From the NCBI RefSeq assembly GCF_009933135.1, contig NZ_MAEH01000012.1, positions 1 through 64,000 of the forward strand: 64,000 bases of DNA, in the 5' to 3' direction. This DNA comes from Candidatus Enterococcus leclercqii (GTDB lineage Bacteria > Bacillota > Bacilli > Lactobacillales > Enterococcaceae). The notes beneath the pieces were generated by a model, which was not told the DNA's origin, made no database searches, and was given only the letters and a program-made list of their open reading frames with translations. The position numbers were made by a program, and so were the translations under genes. Below, piece by piece: positions 45,959 through 54,199 of the stretch (its first letter is position 1; each line of letters begins with the position of its first letter).

Positions 45959-47275
45959 TCAAGCTCCCTCCTTTTGTGCCAAGTGATCTAGCAGCTGTTG
46001 ATAAGAATACCAGTTGTCATCATACTTGATATACCAGGTAGGCACCATATCCACAATACCGTCTGCATTTTTGACATCTTGTCGCTGATAACCGATAACC
46101 ATTGTTTGCCAAAGGTCTGTCTGAGCGCCCTTTGCTGTCAGCTCGGCAATCACTTCACTGCTGGAGGCCAGTTCAACCGTCTCATCTGATGGAATCGGGA
46201 TTTGAATCGTGTTTAAACTGCTGTGAATATCCACTTGTGGCACACCAGTTCCACTGTCACGAATGTCAAAGGTTACTTCCCCTTGATAGGCATCACCAAA
46301 CACCGGAAAGCCCTCGATAAAGGTGCGGTAAGTGATGCCATCTTTGTCCCGATCAAAGAAACGCAAATAACCAATCCCCGTCCCTAAACGACTGATATAA
46401 CCATAACTACGATCATAAATGTCTTCTTCGCCCTCTGTTGTTGTCTCTAACTGTCCTTGAAATTCCACGATTTGACGGTTCTCTTGAACGTGCATCGTTT
46501 CTGAACCACCATACAATACGGTATCACGACTTTCTTCACTACTTTTGACATTTTCTGGATCTTGGAAAAAGGCATTTCGGAAAACCGTATACGTTTGAGT
46601 AGAAGCAATATAACTGTAAAGTTTCAGTTTCACTTTCTCGCTAGTATTGTATTGCAGACTGGACAACCGATTTTCGGCAGTCATAGGCATCCACGCTTCA
46701 TCCAATTGCTGCAATTTCTGCTCTACAGGATCCAATTCCATTGTCATAGACGCTTCATAGATTTGATGCCTTCTGGTATTGATAAAACGGATGCGGCTGT
46801 TGTCAAAATCCCACTGTACTTTGGTAAAGTAGACATCTTTTCCATCAGCAATCCCCTTTAAGTCGATTTTTAGATTGAACATTTTGGCATATTCGTAAAG
46901 TTGAAACGATCCAAAATAGCTCATCTCGACTCCATGACGAATGTCAGCCGCCTCCAAAAAAGCTTGGTCGTCATCGTAAGTCGTGCCACTGACTTCTCCG
47001 TAACGTCCCTTAATTACCGATTCGTGGATTTTACTGATGGCATTTTCCGACGAGAGCATTTTGATGTCTTCTGGACTCTTGACCCAAACCAATCGTGTGG
47101 GTAGAAAAACTTCGTCGGCTTTACGCACATTGGACGCATTGGCCACCACCGTCGCCTGGTTATCACCAAGATAGGTACGAGCATTGGGGCTTAACCAGAT
47201 TTTATAAGAGAGGTACAGACTCAACGCCAACAAAGCAATCAAGCCGTAACGAATGATTTTTTCGGATACTTTCAT
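45959..47275 (-). CDS. yycH: WalK accessory regulator YycH
   Basis: Encodes 438 residues from the ATG at 47273-47275, overlapping the walK stop as ATGA (AGGAGG 10 nt upstream). One N-terminal membrane segment (about residues 7-25) and a large extracellular part. Forms a complex with YycI and WalK. Confidence 0.94.
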   Translation of the reverse strand: MKVSEKIIRYGLIALLALSLYLSYKIWLSPNARTYLGDNQATVVANASNVRKADEVFLPTRLVWVKSPEDIKMLSSENAISKIHESVIKGRYGEVSGTTYDDDQAFLEAADIRHGVEMSYFGSFQLYEYAKMFNLKIDLKGIADGKDVYFTKVQWDFDNSRIRFINTRRHQIYEASMTMELDPVEQKLQQLDEAWMPMTAENRLSSLQYNTSEKVKLKLYSYIASTQTYTVFRNAFFQDPENVKSSEESRDTVLYGGSETMHVQENRQIVEFQGQLETTTEGEEDIYDRSYGYISRLGTGIGYLRFFDRDKDGITYRTFIEGFPVFGDAYQGEVTFDIRDSGTGVPQVDIHSSLNTIQIPIPSDETVELASSSEVIAELTAKGAQTDLWQTMVIGYQRQDVKNADGIVDMVPTWYIKYDDNWYSYQQLLDHLAQKEGA

Positions 47276-49113
47276 TCCCACCAATCCTCCTCATAAGGTT
47301 CGTAAGGCAGTGTGATATAAAAAGTGGAGCCGCGGCCTTCTTGGCTTTCTACCCAGATGTTACCACCATGTGCCTTCACCACTTCTTTGGAAATGGCTAG
47401 ACCCAACCCGGTCCCCCCCTGCTTACGAGCGCGGGCTTTGTCCACTCGATAGAAGCGGTCAAAGACGCGACCCAGATCTTTTTTAGGAATTCCCAGACCT
47501 TGGTCAGTGACACTTAAGACGATATTGTTGTGGGTCTCTGACAGACGCACCGTAATTGTCCCACCATCGGGAGAATACTTGATAGCGTTGTTCATGATGT
47601 TGTCTATCACCTGAATGATTTTGTCCGTATCGACTTCGGCCCACAAATCCCGCTTCGTGAAATCCCGGCGAATACGGTATTTTTTCCGAACGTCTTGGTT
47701 GTCGACGATCATATCAAAGCGATCCAAAACAAAATTCACCAACTCATTAAAGTTGACATATTCCAGTTGCAGCACCGCTTTGCCGCTATCCATTCGAGAA
47801 AGGTCCAACAGATCATTGATCATACGAATCATGCGATCTGTCTCATCTAAGGTTACCTTTAAAAAGTTTGGTGCGATTTCTTCGTCCTTCCATGCCCCTT
47901 CACTCAGCGCTTCGATATAGCTGCGCATGCTGGTCAATGGTGTCCGCAATTCATGGGACACGTTGGATACGAAATCGCGGCGCTCCTGCTCAGTTTTTTC
48001 TTGTTCAGTCACATCGTGCATAACAGCAACCAAACCGGAAATAAATCCGGATTCCCGGCGAATCATTGAAAAGTCTGTTCGCAAGATTACCAGACCCCGA
48101 TATGGATTTTCTCGTTCAATCAGCATTTCATCAGGATCTTCCAATAGCTTACGCAGCGTATAGTCTTCATCGATTTCTAACAGTTCCAAAATCGATTCAC
48201 CGATGACTTCTTCTCGTTTGACATTCAACAGAGTTAACGCCATTTCATTGATGGTGATCACCTTGCCTCGGCGATCGGTGGCGATGACTCCATCGGTCAT
48301 ATGGGACAATACACTGTCCAAGCGGTTTCGCTCGGACTCCATGGCGTCTTGCGTCTCGGCAATTCGATCCCCCAACTGATTGAAGGTTTCCGCCAACTGT
48401 CCCAGCTCATCTCGACCGTAAACCGTCACCCGCCGACTGTAATCTCCCCGAGCAATACGCAGCGCCTGCTCCCGCATTTCAACAATAGGTTGTGTAATGG
48501 AGCGGGAAACCAATACCGCAACAACAATCGAAATCCCCGCCGCAATCAAAGAAGCAAATACAAAGATTAACGCCGTTTCGTGGATTTCCTCATAGCGGCC
48601 TTCAATGTCGCTTTTCATAAACAAGGCCCCGATCACAGTGTCTCCAGTGGCTGATTGAATAGGTTGAACTACAATATAGACCCGTTTATTCGTGACCTCA
48701 TCGTATGCTGTTTTAGCGACAAAGGCTAAGTCATTGATGTCACGATAGTCATTTTTCTTGCCGATAAGGGATTTGTCGGTCAAAGGTGTGGCTCCCAAAA
48801 CGATCCCGTTAGCATCCACCACCCGCATTTCTAGCACGTCGGTAGAAACGCTGTTTTCCAGCCGCAACTGGATATTGGACAATTCATCACCGGTAGCTTC
48901 TTCGCCGTTTTTTTGCGTGATATCATTGGCAAATTCCGGTGCCACTCGGGAAGCCTGGTCTTTCATATTGTCAGTGAATGTCTTGATGGTATTGCGTTCC
49001 AATCCGCGAATAAAATACGCCCCGATAATCTCGATCGAAATCAACAGGATCAAGATAAATGCCAGGGCGATTTTAAAGTTCACCGATTGAAAAAAGCGAA
49101 CTTTCTTTTTCAT
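47272..49113 (-). CDS. walK: Sensor histidine kinase WalK (VicK)
   Basis: Encodes 613 residues from the ATG at 49111-49113 (AGGAG 10 nt upstream). Two membrane segments (about 12-34 and 185-205) flank an extracellular Cache-like domain; then HAMP, PAS (about 265-370), HisKA with FVSNVSHELRTPL, and HATPase with the N, GLGIP and GGTGLGLAI boxes. Senses cell-wall state and phosphorylates WalR; essential in most Firmicutes. Confidence 0.97.
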   Translation of the reverse strand: MKKKVRFFQSVNFKIALAFILILLISIEIIGAYFIRGLERNTIKTFTDNMKDQASRVAPEFANDITQKNGEEATGDELSNIQLRLENSVSTDVLEMRVVDANGIVLGATPLTDKSLIGKKNDYRDINDLAFVAKTAYDEVTNKRVYIVVQPIQSATGDTVIGALFMKSDIEGRYEEIHETALIFVFASLIAAGISIVVAVLVSRSITQPIVEMREQALRIARGDYSRRVTVYGRDELGQLAETFNQLGDRIAETQDAMESERNRLDSVLSHMTDGVIATDRRGKVITINEMALTLLNVKREEVIGESILELLEIDEDYTLRKLLEDPDEMLIERENPYRGLVILRTDFSMIRRESGFISGLVAVMHDVTEQEKTEQERRDFVSNVSHELRTPLTSMRSYIEALSEGAWKDEEIAPNFLKVTLDETDRMIRMINDLLDLSRMDSGKAVLQLEYVNFNELVNFVLDRFDMIVDNQDVRKKYRIRRDFTKRDLWAEVDTDKIIQVIDNIMNNAIKYSPDGGTITVRLSETHNNIVLSVTDQGLGIPKKDLGRVFDRFYRVDKARARKQGGTGLGLAISKEVVKAHGGNIWVESQEGRGSTFYITLPYEPYEEDWWE

Positions 49114-49120
49114 TGAGAGT

Positions 49121-49825
49121 TTACTCCTGTTCCGGATTTCGCAGGTAATAACCGACACCGCGACGAGTTACCAGATAGTTAGGGTGGCTGGGGTTGTCTT
49201 CGATTTTTTCCCGTAAGCGGCGAACAGTCACATCCACTGTCCGTACATCACCGAAATAATCATACCCCCAGACTGTTTGCAACAGATGCTCACGAGTCAT
49301 GACCTGTCCCAAATGCTTCGCCAAATAATGAAGCAATTCAAACTCCCGGTGAGTCAACTCGATTGCAGCACCATTTTTAGTCACCATGTAGGCATCAGGT
49401 AAGATGGTCAAATCCCCGATGGTCAAATCGGTAGTCGCTGGCTCTTCGGCTTCTTTAGCCGCTTGGGAACCCCGACGAAGGTTGGCTTTGACACGGGCTA
49501 CTAATTCTCGGTTGGAAAATGGTTTGGTGACATAGTCATCGGCCCCCAGTTCTAAGCCCAGCACTTTATCGATTTCAGAATCTTTGGCAGTCACCATGAT
49601 GATGGGCATGTCATAATTTTTACGGACTTCCCGAGCCACTTCAAGGCCGTCAATCTTAGGTAACATCAGATCTAACAAAATCAAATCTGGTTCCACTTCT
49701 TTGACCTTTTCCAACGCTTCCTCACCATCATAGGCGGTATAAACGTCATAGCCCTCTTTGGATAGATTGAACTTTACGATATCGGAGATTGGTTTCTCAT
49801 CATCGACTACTAGAATTTTTTTCAA
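49121..49825 (-). CDS. walR: Response regulator WalR (VicR)
   Basis: Encodes 234 residues. The start is TTG at 49823-49825 ([14 protein letters not shown]), with AGAGGTG 5 nt upstream; a GTG nine bases earlier lies inside the ribosome-binding site. Receiver domain with acidic DDEK, LDLMLP (phospho-Asp) and the VTAKD and KPF motifs; OmpR winged helix with [39 protein letters not shown]. Controls cell-wall hydrolase genes. Confidence 0.97.
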   Translation of the reverse strand: MKKILVVDDEKPISDIVKFNLSKEGYDVYTAYDGEEALEKVKEVEPDLILLDLMLPKIDGLEVAREVRKNYDMPIIMVTAKDSEIDKVLGLELGADDYVTKPFSNRELVARVKANLRRGSQAAKEAEEPATTDLTIGDLTILPDAYMVTKNGAAIELTHREFELLHYLAKHLGQVMTREHLLQTVWGYDYFGDVRTVDVTVRRLREKIEDNPSHPNYLVTRRGVGYYLRNPEQE

Positions 49826-50242
49826 AAAGAACACCTCTTCTTACTTTACTGTTCTGTCAGAACACGCTTGAAAACATCGGCAATCTGTTGCTTTTCCTTG
49901 GCAATAAAAGCCAAAGCTCTGCTCCTGCTACTCATTGGGAAAACCTTAAACCACCGATTCAAAAAATCTAAAGCAAGTGACTTTGATGTTTTCAAGCACG
50001 CTCTGGTTCGTCCTTGCCATTATACCTTATTTTCACAGGGTTTTCATTAAAAGCCCAAAAACCCTCAGTCCTTCGCAACGAATTCTTAAAATACCGACGT
50101 TTTTCATTTTTTCAGTGTCGGACGATCCGTTAGTGAACGAGCGACACTATTGCTTTTGGCCCCCACTAACTGTCTGAAACGCCTCGGCCACTTTAATGCA
50201 GAAGTGAATGACACTGGTTTAACTTAATGAAATCAAGAAAAG
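49826..50242 (-). promoter_or_regulatory. walR upstream region
   Basis: A -10 hexamer TATAAT lies on the minus strand at 50019-50024 with a weak -35, giving a leader of about 190 nt. The rest is AT-rich without a supported gene. Confidence 0.45.
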
Positions 50243-50375
50243 GCTGTGCTTGAAATTTTTAACAATAAAAAGCCAAGTCTCTTCCACTTTTTCAAATGGA
50301 AGGGACTTGGCTTCTGGGTTCTCACGTTTGGTAGTGTTCGCTTAAGAGGAGGCTGACAGAACTATCCTCACAGCC
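50243..50375. repeat. Dispersed intergenic repeat, copy B
   Basis: Same modules as copies A and C: AT-rich lead, hairpin CCAAGTCTCTTCCA with TGGAAGGGACTTGG (50267-50313), CTCACGTTTGGTAGTGTTCGC, then GGCTG/CAGCC stem (50351-50375). On the minus strand T5 follows the hairpin, so it probably terminates degV, which ends 150 bp away. Confidence 0.85.
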
Positions 50376-50521
50376 CCGTTTCTTTTTCCTATCTTCTTTG
50401 ACGCGTTTTTCTTTCGGTGCTGACTAACTTCTTTTCTCCTGCCACTTTTTCATCATAAGGCTGAGCAAAAGCAGCTTTTAGGAGGAAGGGCCATTTCCGG
50501 AAAACCGCCAGTCACCAAAGG

Positions 50522-51382
50522 CTAATCTAAGACCTGTACACCGACACCTAGAAGTTGTGGGCCAGTGTGGACGACTAATGCCGGTGAGATTTCCCCAAAC
50601 AAGACCTCTTCCACAGCATTAGGCAGCATGTCTTTTAACAGTCGAGCCATCTCTCGGGCTTCATTTTCAGCACCAGCGTGGGCTACGGCTAAGCGGTATT
50701 TTTTATGGCTGGCAGCAAACTGTTTGACCAGTTCCAGTGATTTTGCCAAACTTTTGGCTCTTCCCCGGGCTTTGGCTACAGTATAATAAACGCCCTCCTC
50801 GTTACAAGAAATAATCGGGTTCAATTTTAAAGCCGTTCCTAAAAGAGCCGTCACCATGCCAATCCGACCACCTTTTTGCAAATATTCTAAGGTCGCAACA
50901 TTGAAGAAGACTTTGTTTTGTAAAACTTCTTTTGTCAAATTTTTGCAGATAGTTTCAAAGGTCTCCCCAGCTTCAATCAGCTCTACTGCGCGAATCGCCT
51001 GCAAACCCGAAGCAATCCCGATATTTTTCGTATCCAATACAAAAATCTCCAATGCTGGATACTCTTCGGCCATCAAGCGAACCATGTTGTTGGTTCCCGA
51101 AAGACCGCTAGAAATAGTCACCGCGATTACCTTTTTATAGCCGGCTGCTTTAATCTCATCAAAAATCGCTAGGATTGCCTGACCATCTGGCAATGAGGTG
51201 GAAGGAATCTCGCCGGGCATGCGAGCAATTACTTCATCAGTAGTAATCTCCAGCTTATCGATGTATTCTCTCTCCGGATAAATGACCTTCAAAGGCAGCG
51301 TGAACACCTGATGGGCTGCTGCAAAATCCTGTGGTACGTCGCTTCCGGAGTCCGCTAACACGGCGATTTTTTCTTTATTCAT
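50522..51382 (-). CDS. DegV family fatty-acid-binding protein
   Basis: A protein of 286 residues. IAVLADSGSDVP opening, PSTSLPDGQAILAIF, TISSGLSGTNN and FVLDTKNIGIASGLQ are DegV signatures, and VVHTGPQLLGVGV closes the C-terminal domain. Members such as FakB bind fatty acids for the FakA kinase. No FakA gene is adjacent. Lies 27 bp after the DUF1836 gene and is probably co-transcribed with it. Confidence 0.92.
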   Translation of the reverse strand: MNKEKIAVLADSGSDVPQDFAAAHQVFTLPLKVIYPEREYIDKLEITTDEVIARMPGEIPSTSLPDGQAILAIFDEIKAAGYKKVIAVTISSGLSGTNNMVRLMAEEYPALEIFVLDTKNIGIASGLQAIRAVELIEAGETFETICKNLTKEVLQNKVFFNVATLEYLQKGGRIGMVTALLGTALKLNPIISCNEEGVYYTVAKARGRAKSLAKSLELVKQFAASHKKYRLAVAHAGAENEAREMARLLKDMLPNAVEEVLFGEISPALVVHTGPQLLGVGVQVLD

Positions 51383-51409
51383 AAAAGTAAGCTCCTTATC
51401 ATCAAAAAT

Positions 51410-51958
51410 TTATGCTTCCTGCAAATAATCAATCTCCAACTGGATGGCTTTTTCGGCTAACAGTTTGTTGGCAAATGACAAAGTAGCCGAGCGCACTGCC
51501 AAGTATCGGACTGGAATCACAACGTCCGTTTCAGCAAGTGTTTTGCCTTGTGCCAAAGAAGCGATCCGACCAACTGCTGATTCGGTTTCCTGGCAAAATA
51601 AATCATAGGCTTGCTGAATCCCATCCACTTTTCCTTGAAATAAAATTCCTTCTTTGATTTCGTTGATAGTCAGTACCTGTTTCAAGGTGGTAATGGCAAT
51701 CAAAAATGCCACATGAGTCTTTGTATAACGTTTCTTTTTAGGCGCCGGAATCATGCCTAACTTCACATAATTGTTCACCATGGATTTGGTCAGCAGATTG
51801 TGCTTTTCCGGCTTGATAAAAGGAGTCAGATACACATCTACTAAATTAATCACCTGATCCATATACAGCTCTAAGTCCGGCAGCTCTGACCAACGAGGCA
51901 GACGAGCGAGAGCCATCTCAGTGCCCCATTCTTCCAATTTTGCGGTCATTGTTTCCAC
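51410..51958 (-). CDS. DUF1836 protein with helix-turn-helix region
   Basis: A protein of 182 residues, GTG start with AAGGTGA upstream (an ATG three codons later is possible). KSMVNNYVKLGMIPAPKKKRYTKTHVAFLIAITTLKQVL is the hallmark of DUF1836 and looks like a MerR-like winged helix. Function unknown; likely DNA-binding. A perfect palindrome sits at its transcription start. Confidence 0.88.
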   Translation of the reverse strand: METMTAKLEEWGTEMALARLPRWSELPDLELYMDQVINLVDVYLTPFIKPEKHNLLTKSMVNNYVKLGMIPAPKKKRYTKTHVAFLIAITTLKQVLTINEIKEGILFQGKVDGIQQAYDLFCQETESAVGRIASLAQGKTLAETDVVIPVRYLAVRSATLSFANKLLAEKAIQLEIDYLQEA

Positions 51959-51992
51959 TTCGCATCACCTTCTGAATTTCAATGATTATTAC

Positions 51993-52033
51993 ATCTAGTT
52001 TTTAAAACTAGATAAATTATAGCACACAACTAG
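51993..52033 (-). promoter_or_regulatory. DUF1836 promoter with palindromic operator
   Basis: A -10 TATAAT lies at 52016-52021 (minus). A 21-bp perfect palindrome (TCTAGTTTT-T-AAAACTAGA plus flanks, 51993-52013) covers the predicted +1. A further half-site AACTAGA at 52028-52033 lies upstream of the -10. Points to autoregulation. Confidence 0.65.
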
Positions 52034-52123
52034 ACAGAAAAAAAGACGACGTTCCTCCCTTGATGTAAGAATCCCTTATAACTTCTCATACTACTTGAGC
52101 AGTACCATTCACAAATAAAAAAA

Positions 52124-52152
52124 CGGCAGCGGATCAGTTGATCCTGCTGCCG
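52124..52152 (-). terminator. Second terminator downstream of tRNA-Lys
   Basis: CGGCAGCGGATCA (52124-52136) pairs with TGATCCTGCTGCCG (52139-52152); TTTTTTT follows on the minus strand. Confidence 0.85.
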
Positions 52153-52167
52153 AAAAATTTTTGAGAC

Positions 52168-52235
52168 AAAAAAAGACCACCGCGTAAACTCTTTTCGAAA
52201 TCTCCGAGGAGACCAAGAGTTTACCGATGGCGTGG
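52168..52235 (-). terminator. First terminator downstream of tRNA-Lys
   Basis: GTAAACTCTT (52184-52193) pairs with AAGAGTTTAC (52215-52224), with an inner TCTCC/GGAGA stem and an outer imperfect extension, then T7 (52168-52174) on the minus strand. Confidence 0.75.
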
Positions 52236-52248
52236 GTTTGGCACCCAA

Positions 52249-52321
<73 letters not shown>

Positions 52322-52352
52322 GTATACAATTCCTTAAGAAAAGTACTTTCTT

Positions 52353-52381
52353 ATGTTAGCACTCCGATTTTGAAAATGCAA
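52353..52381 (-). promoter_or_regulatory. tRNA-Lys promoter
   Basis: Minus strand TTGCAT (52376-52381), 17-bp spacer, TAACAT (52353-52358); the tRNA starts about 32 nt downstream of the -10. Confidence 0.75.
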
Positions 52382-52550
52382 GCAGTAAGAGTAAAAAAAA
52401 GCCCCTTGCAGCCAAGTTTTTTTAGGTTATAAAAAAGAGCGGTTACTTTTAACTTCTCCTGTCAAAATCCAGTTTTTTTTACCTTTTTAACGACAAAAAA
52501 TGCTTCGTAAACAGTTTGCAATAGAATCTTTACTTGGATGCAAAACACTG

Positions 52551-52582
52551 TTCACAATTTATTCACAATTAGATTGTATATT
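52551..52582 (+). promoter_or_regulatory. Candidate regulated promoter with direct-repeat half-sites
   Basis: TTCACAATT occurs twice (52551-52559 and 52562-52570), 11 bp apart, the arrangement bound by OmpR-family dimers (TTCACA-N5-TTCACA resembles the Bacillus PhoP box). A -10 TATATT follows at 52577-52582. No good -35 at 17 bp, as expected for an activator-dependent promoter. Confidence 0.5.
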
Positions 52583-52588
52583 AACAGT

Positions 52589-52683
52589 GTACCAACAAAC
52601 AACCTGTCTTATTCCAAGACAAACCCTAACACTTTTTCATTTTTACTCCTGCCTACTGGTCCCCCGCCAGTAGGTCTTTTTTT
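52589..52683 (+). ncRNA. Candidate small RNA with strong terminator
   Basis: Between the promoter at 52551-52582 and a perfect terminator (CCTACTGG 52652-52659 with CCAGTAGG 52667-52674, then T-rich run to 52683) lie about 95 nt without any ATG. A GTCTT/AAGAC hairpin forms the 5' part and a pyrimidine-rich single-stranded linker (ACACTTTTTCATTTTTACTCC) precedes the terminator. This is the layout of a small regulatory RNA. Confidence 0.5.
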
Positions 52684-52692
52684 GCAATGAAC

Positions 52693-52732
52693 GAGCCGCT
52701 GCCCTCACCAGATTTTGGTGAAGGCAGCGGCT
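52693..52732. terminator. GC-rich hairpin near the aminotransferase 3' end
   Basis: AGCCGCTGCCcTCACC pairs with GGTGAaGGCAGCGGCT around a 7-nt loop. T-rich tail on the plus strand, weak on the minus strand. Lies about 70 bp past the aminotransferase stop and may terminate transcription from either side. Confidence 0.6.
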
Positions 52733-52801
52733 TGTTTTATTAACAGGTTGTATAACAAGACTCTTAATAGTCTAATAGTCATTACCTTTTCAAAAATACG
52801 T

Positions 52802-54103
52802 TTATTTCACTTCGGTTAATACGTCATCCAGATTATCCAAGAAAAAGCGAACATCGGCTTCCGTGACAACAAGAGGTGGCTGCATTGCCATGACATTACG
52901 ATTTTCCCCGTTCTTGCCTACGATGATACCGCGATCTTTCATCTTTTCCAAAATTTCATCCACTTGGTCGGCAGCCGGGGCCAACGTTTTGCGATCGGTC
53001 ACCATTTCCGCCCCAAGCATCAGCCCTAACCCACGGACATCTCCAATCAAGGGATGTTTTTTAGCTAATTCTAAAAGTCCTTCTCGTAGTTGAGTCCCGC
53101 GAGCAATTGCATTTTCCATCAGCCCGGCCTCTTTGATATAGCGCAAGACCGACAGACCGGCCATAGCAGAAACCGGATTGCCCCCCAACGTAGATGCCGA
53201 AGGACGCGTAAAAGCAACGGCAATTTCATCCGTGGTGATATAAGCTCCAATTGGAAAGCCATTGCCTAGTGCTTTGGCAACTGTCAAAATATCCGGTACG
53301 ACACCAAAATTTTCGATAGCAAACATCTTTCCGGTACGGGCGAAACCGGTTTGGACTTCATCCACAATCAATAAGATGCCATGTTGATCCAACAATGCTT
53401 TGAGCTTTTGGAAGTAATGGGGCGTTGGCGTCACAATTCCGGCATTTCCTTGAATCGGCTCTACGATCATTGCCGCAATCTTGCCAGAAGTTCGGCGTCG
53501 GATCAAACGCTCCACGTCAGCGATACATTCGTCTTCAAATTCTTCTTGCGTTTGATTTTCATCACGGCGACCATCCCGATAAAAATAAGGATTACGGGCA
53601 AAATGAATGCCGCCATTTGGCGTATCCGTAGTTCGCCACATTCCAATACCTGTCAAACTCATCGTCAACTGAGTCCGGCCATGCAGTCCCAAATCCAACC
53701 CGATGAATTCGTGAGCCCCGGTGTACAGCTGTGCCATCAGCAGAGCCCCTTCATTGGCTTCAGTCCCGGAATTAACGAAAAAGCTCCGTTTCAGATTTCC
53801 TGGTGTTACCTCAGCCAACGCTTCAGCTAAGTTGACACCATTTTCAGTAAGATAGATATTGCAGACGTGCTGCAAATCGTGGATCTGCTCTATCACCGGG
53901 TCGATGATGGCGGGATTGGAGTGGCCGCAGTTCATGACAGAAACACCGGCAAAGAAGTCTAAGTATTTTTTACCGGTGGAATCAAAGAGATACTGCATCT
54001 CCCCTTTGACAAATTGCGGTGGATTTTTATAAAAATGGTTGATACAAGGTACAAAATACTCATTTTTCTTAGCAATGACACCTTCTGGCCCCAAATAACT
54101 CAT
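52802..54103 (-). CDS. Class III PLP-dependent aminotransferase
   Basis: A protein of 433 residues. [67 protein letters not shown] and [13 protein letters not shown] (Schiff-base Lys). Resembles alanine-glyoxylate aminotransferase 2 / 4-aminobutyrate-type enzymes. Sits 97 bp after the U32 gene in the same direction, so it may belong with the prenylation cluster. Substrate not readable. Confidence 0.88.
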   Translation of the reverse strand: MSYLGPEGVIAKKNEYFVPCINHFYKNPPQFVKGEMQYLFDSTGKKYLDFFAGVSVMNCGHSNPAIIDPVIEQIHDLQHVCNIYLTENGVNLAEALAEVTPGNLKRSFFVNSGTEANEGALLMAQLYTGAHEFIGLDLGLHGRTQLTMSLTGIGMWRTTDTPNGGIHFARNPYFYRDGRRDENQTQEEFEDECIADVERLIRRRTSGKIAAMIVEPIQGNAGIVTPTPHYFQKLKALLDQHGILLIVDEVQTGFARTGKMFAIENFGVVPDILTVAKALGNGFPIGAYITTDEIAVAFTRPSASTLGGNPVSAMAGLSVLRYIKEAGLMENAIARGTQLREGLLELAKKHPLIGDVRGLGLMLGAEMVTDRKTLAPAADQVDEILEKMKDRGIIVGKNGENRNVMAMQPPLVVTEADVRFFLDNLDDVLTEVK

Positions 54104-54199
54104 ACATCTTCATCCTTTCTCTGTAGTAAACTAACTTCTCTTTAACGCGAGACTCTAGCAGGCAGACAGGGCTGCTCCTCTTATTTTTAGCAGCTGCCT

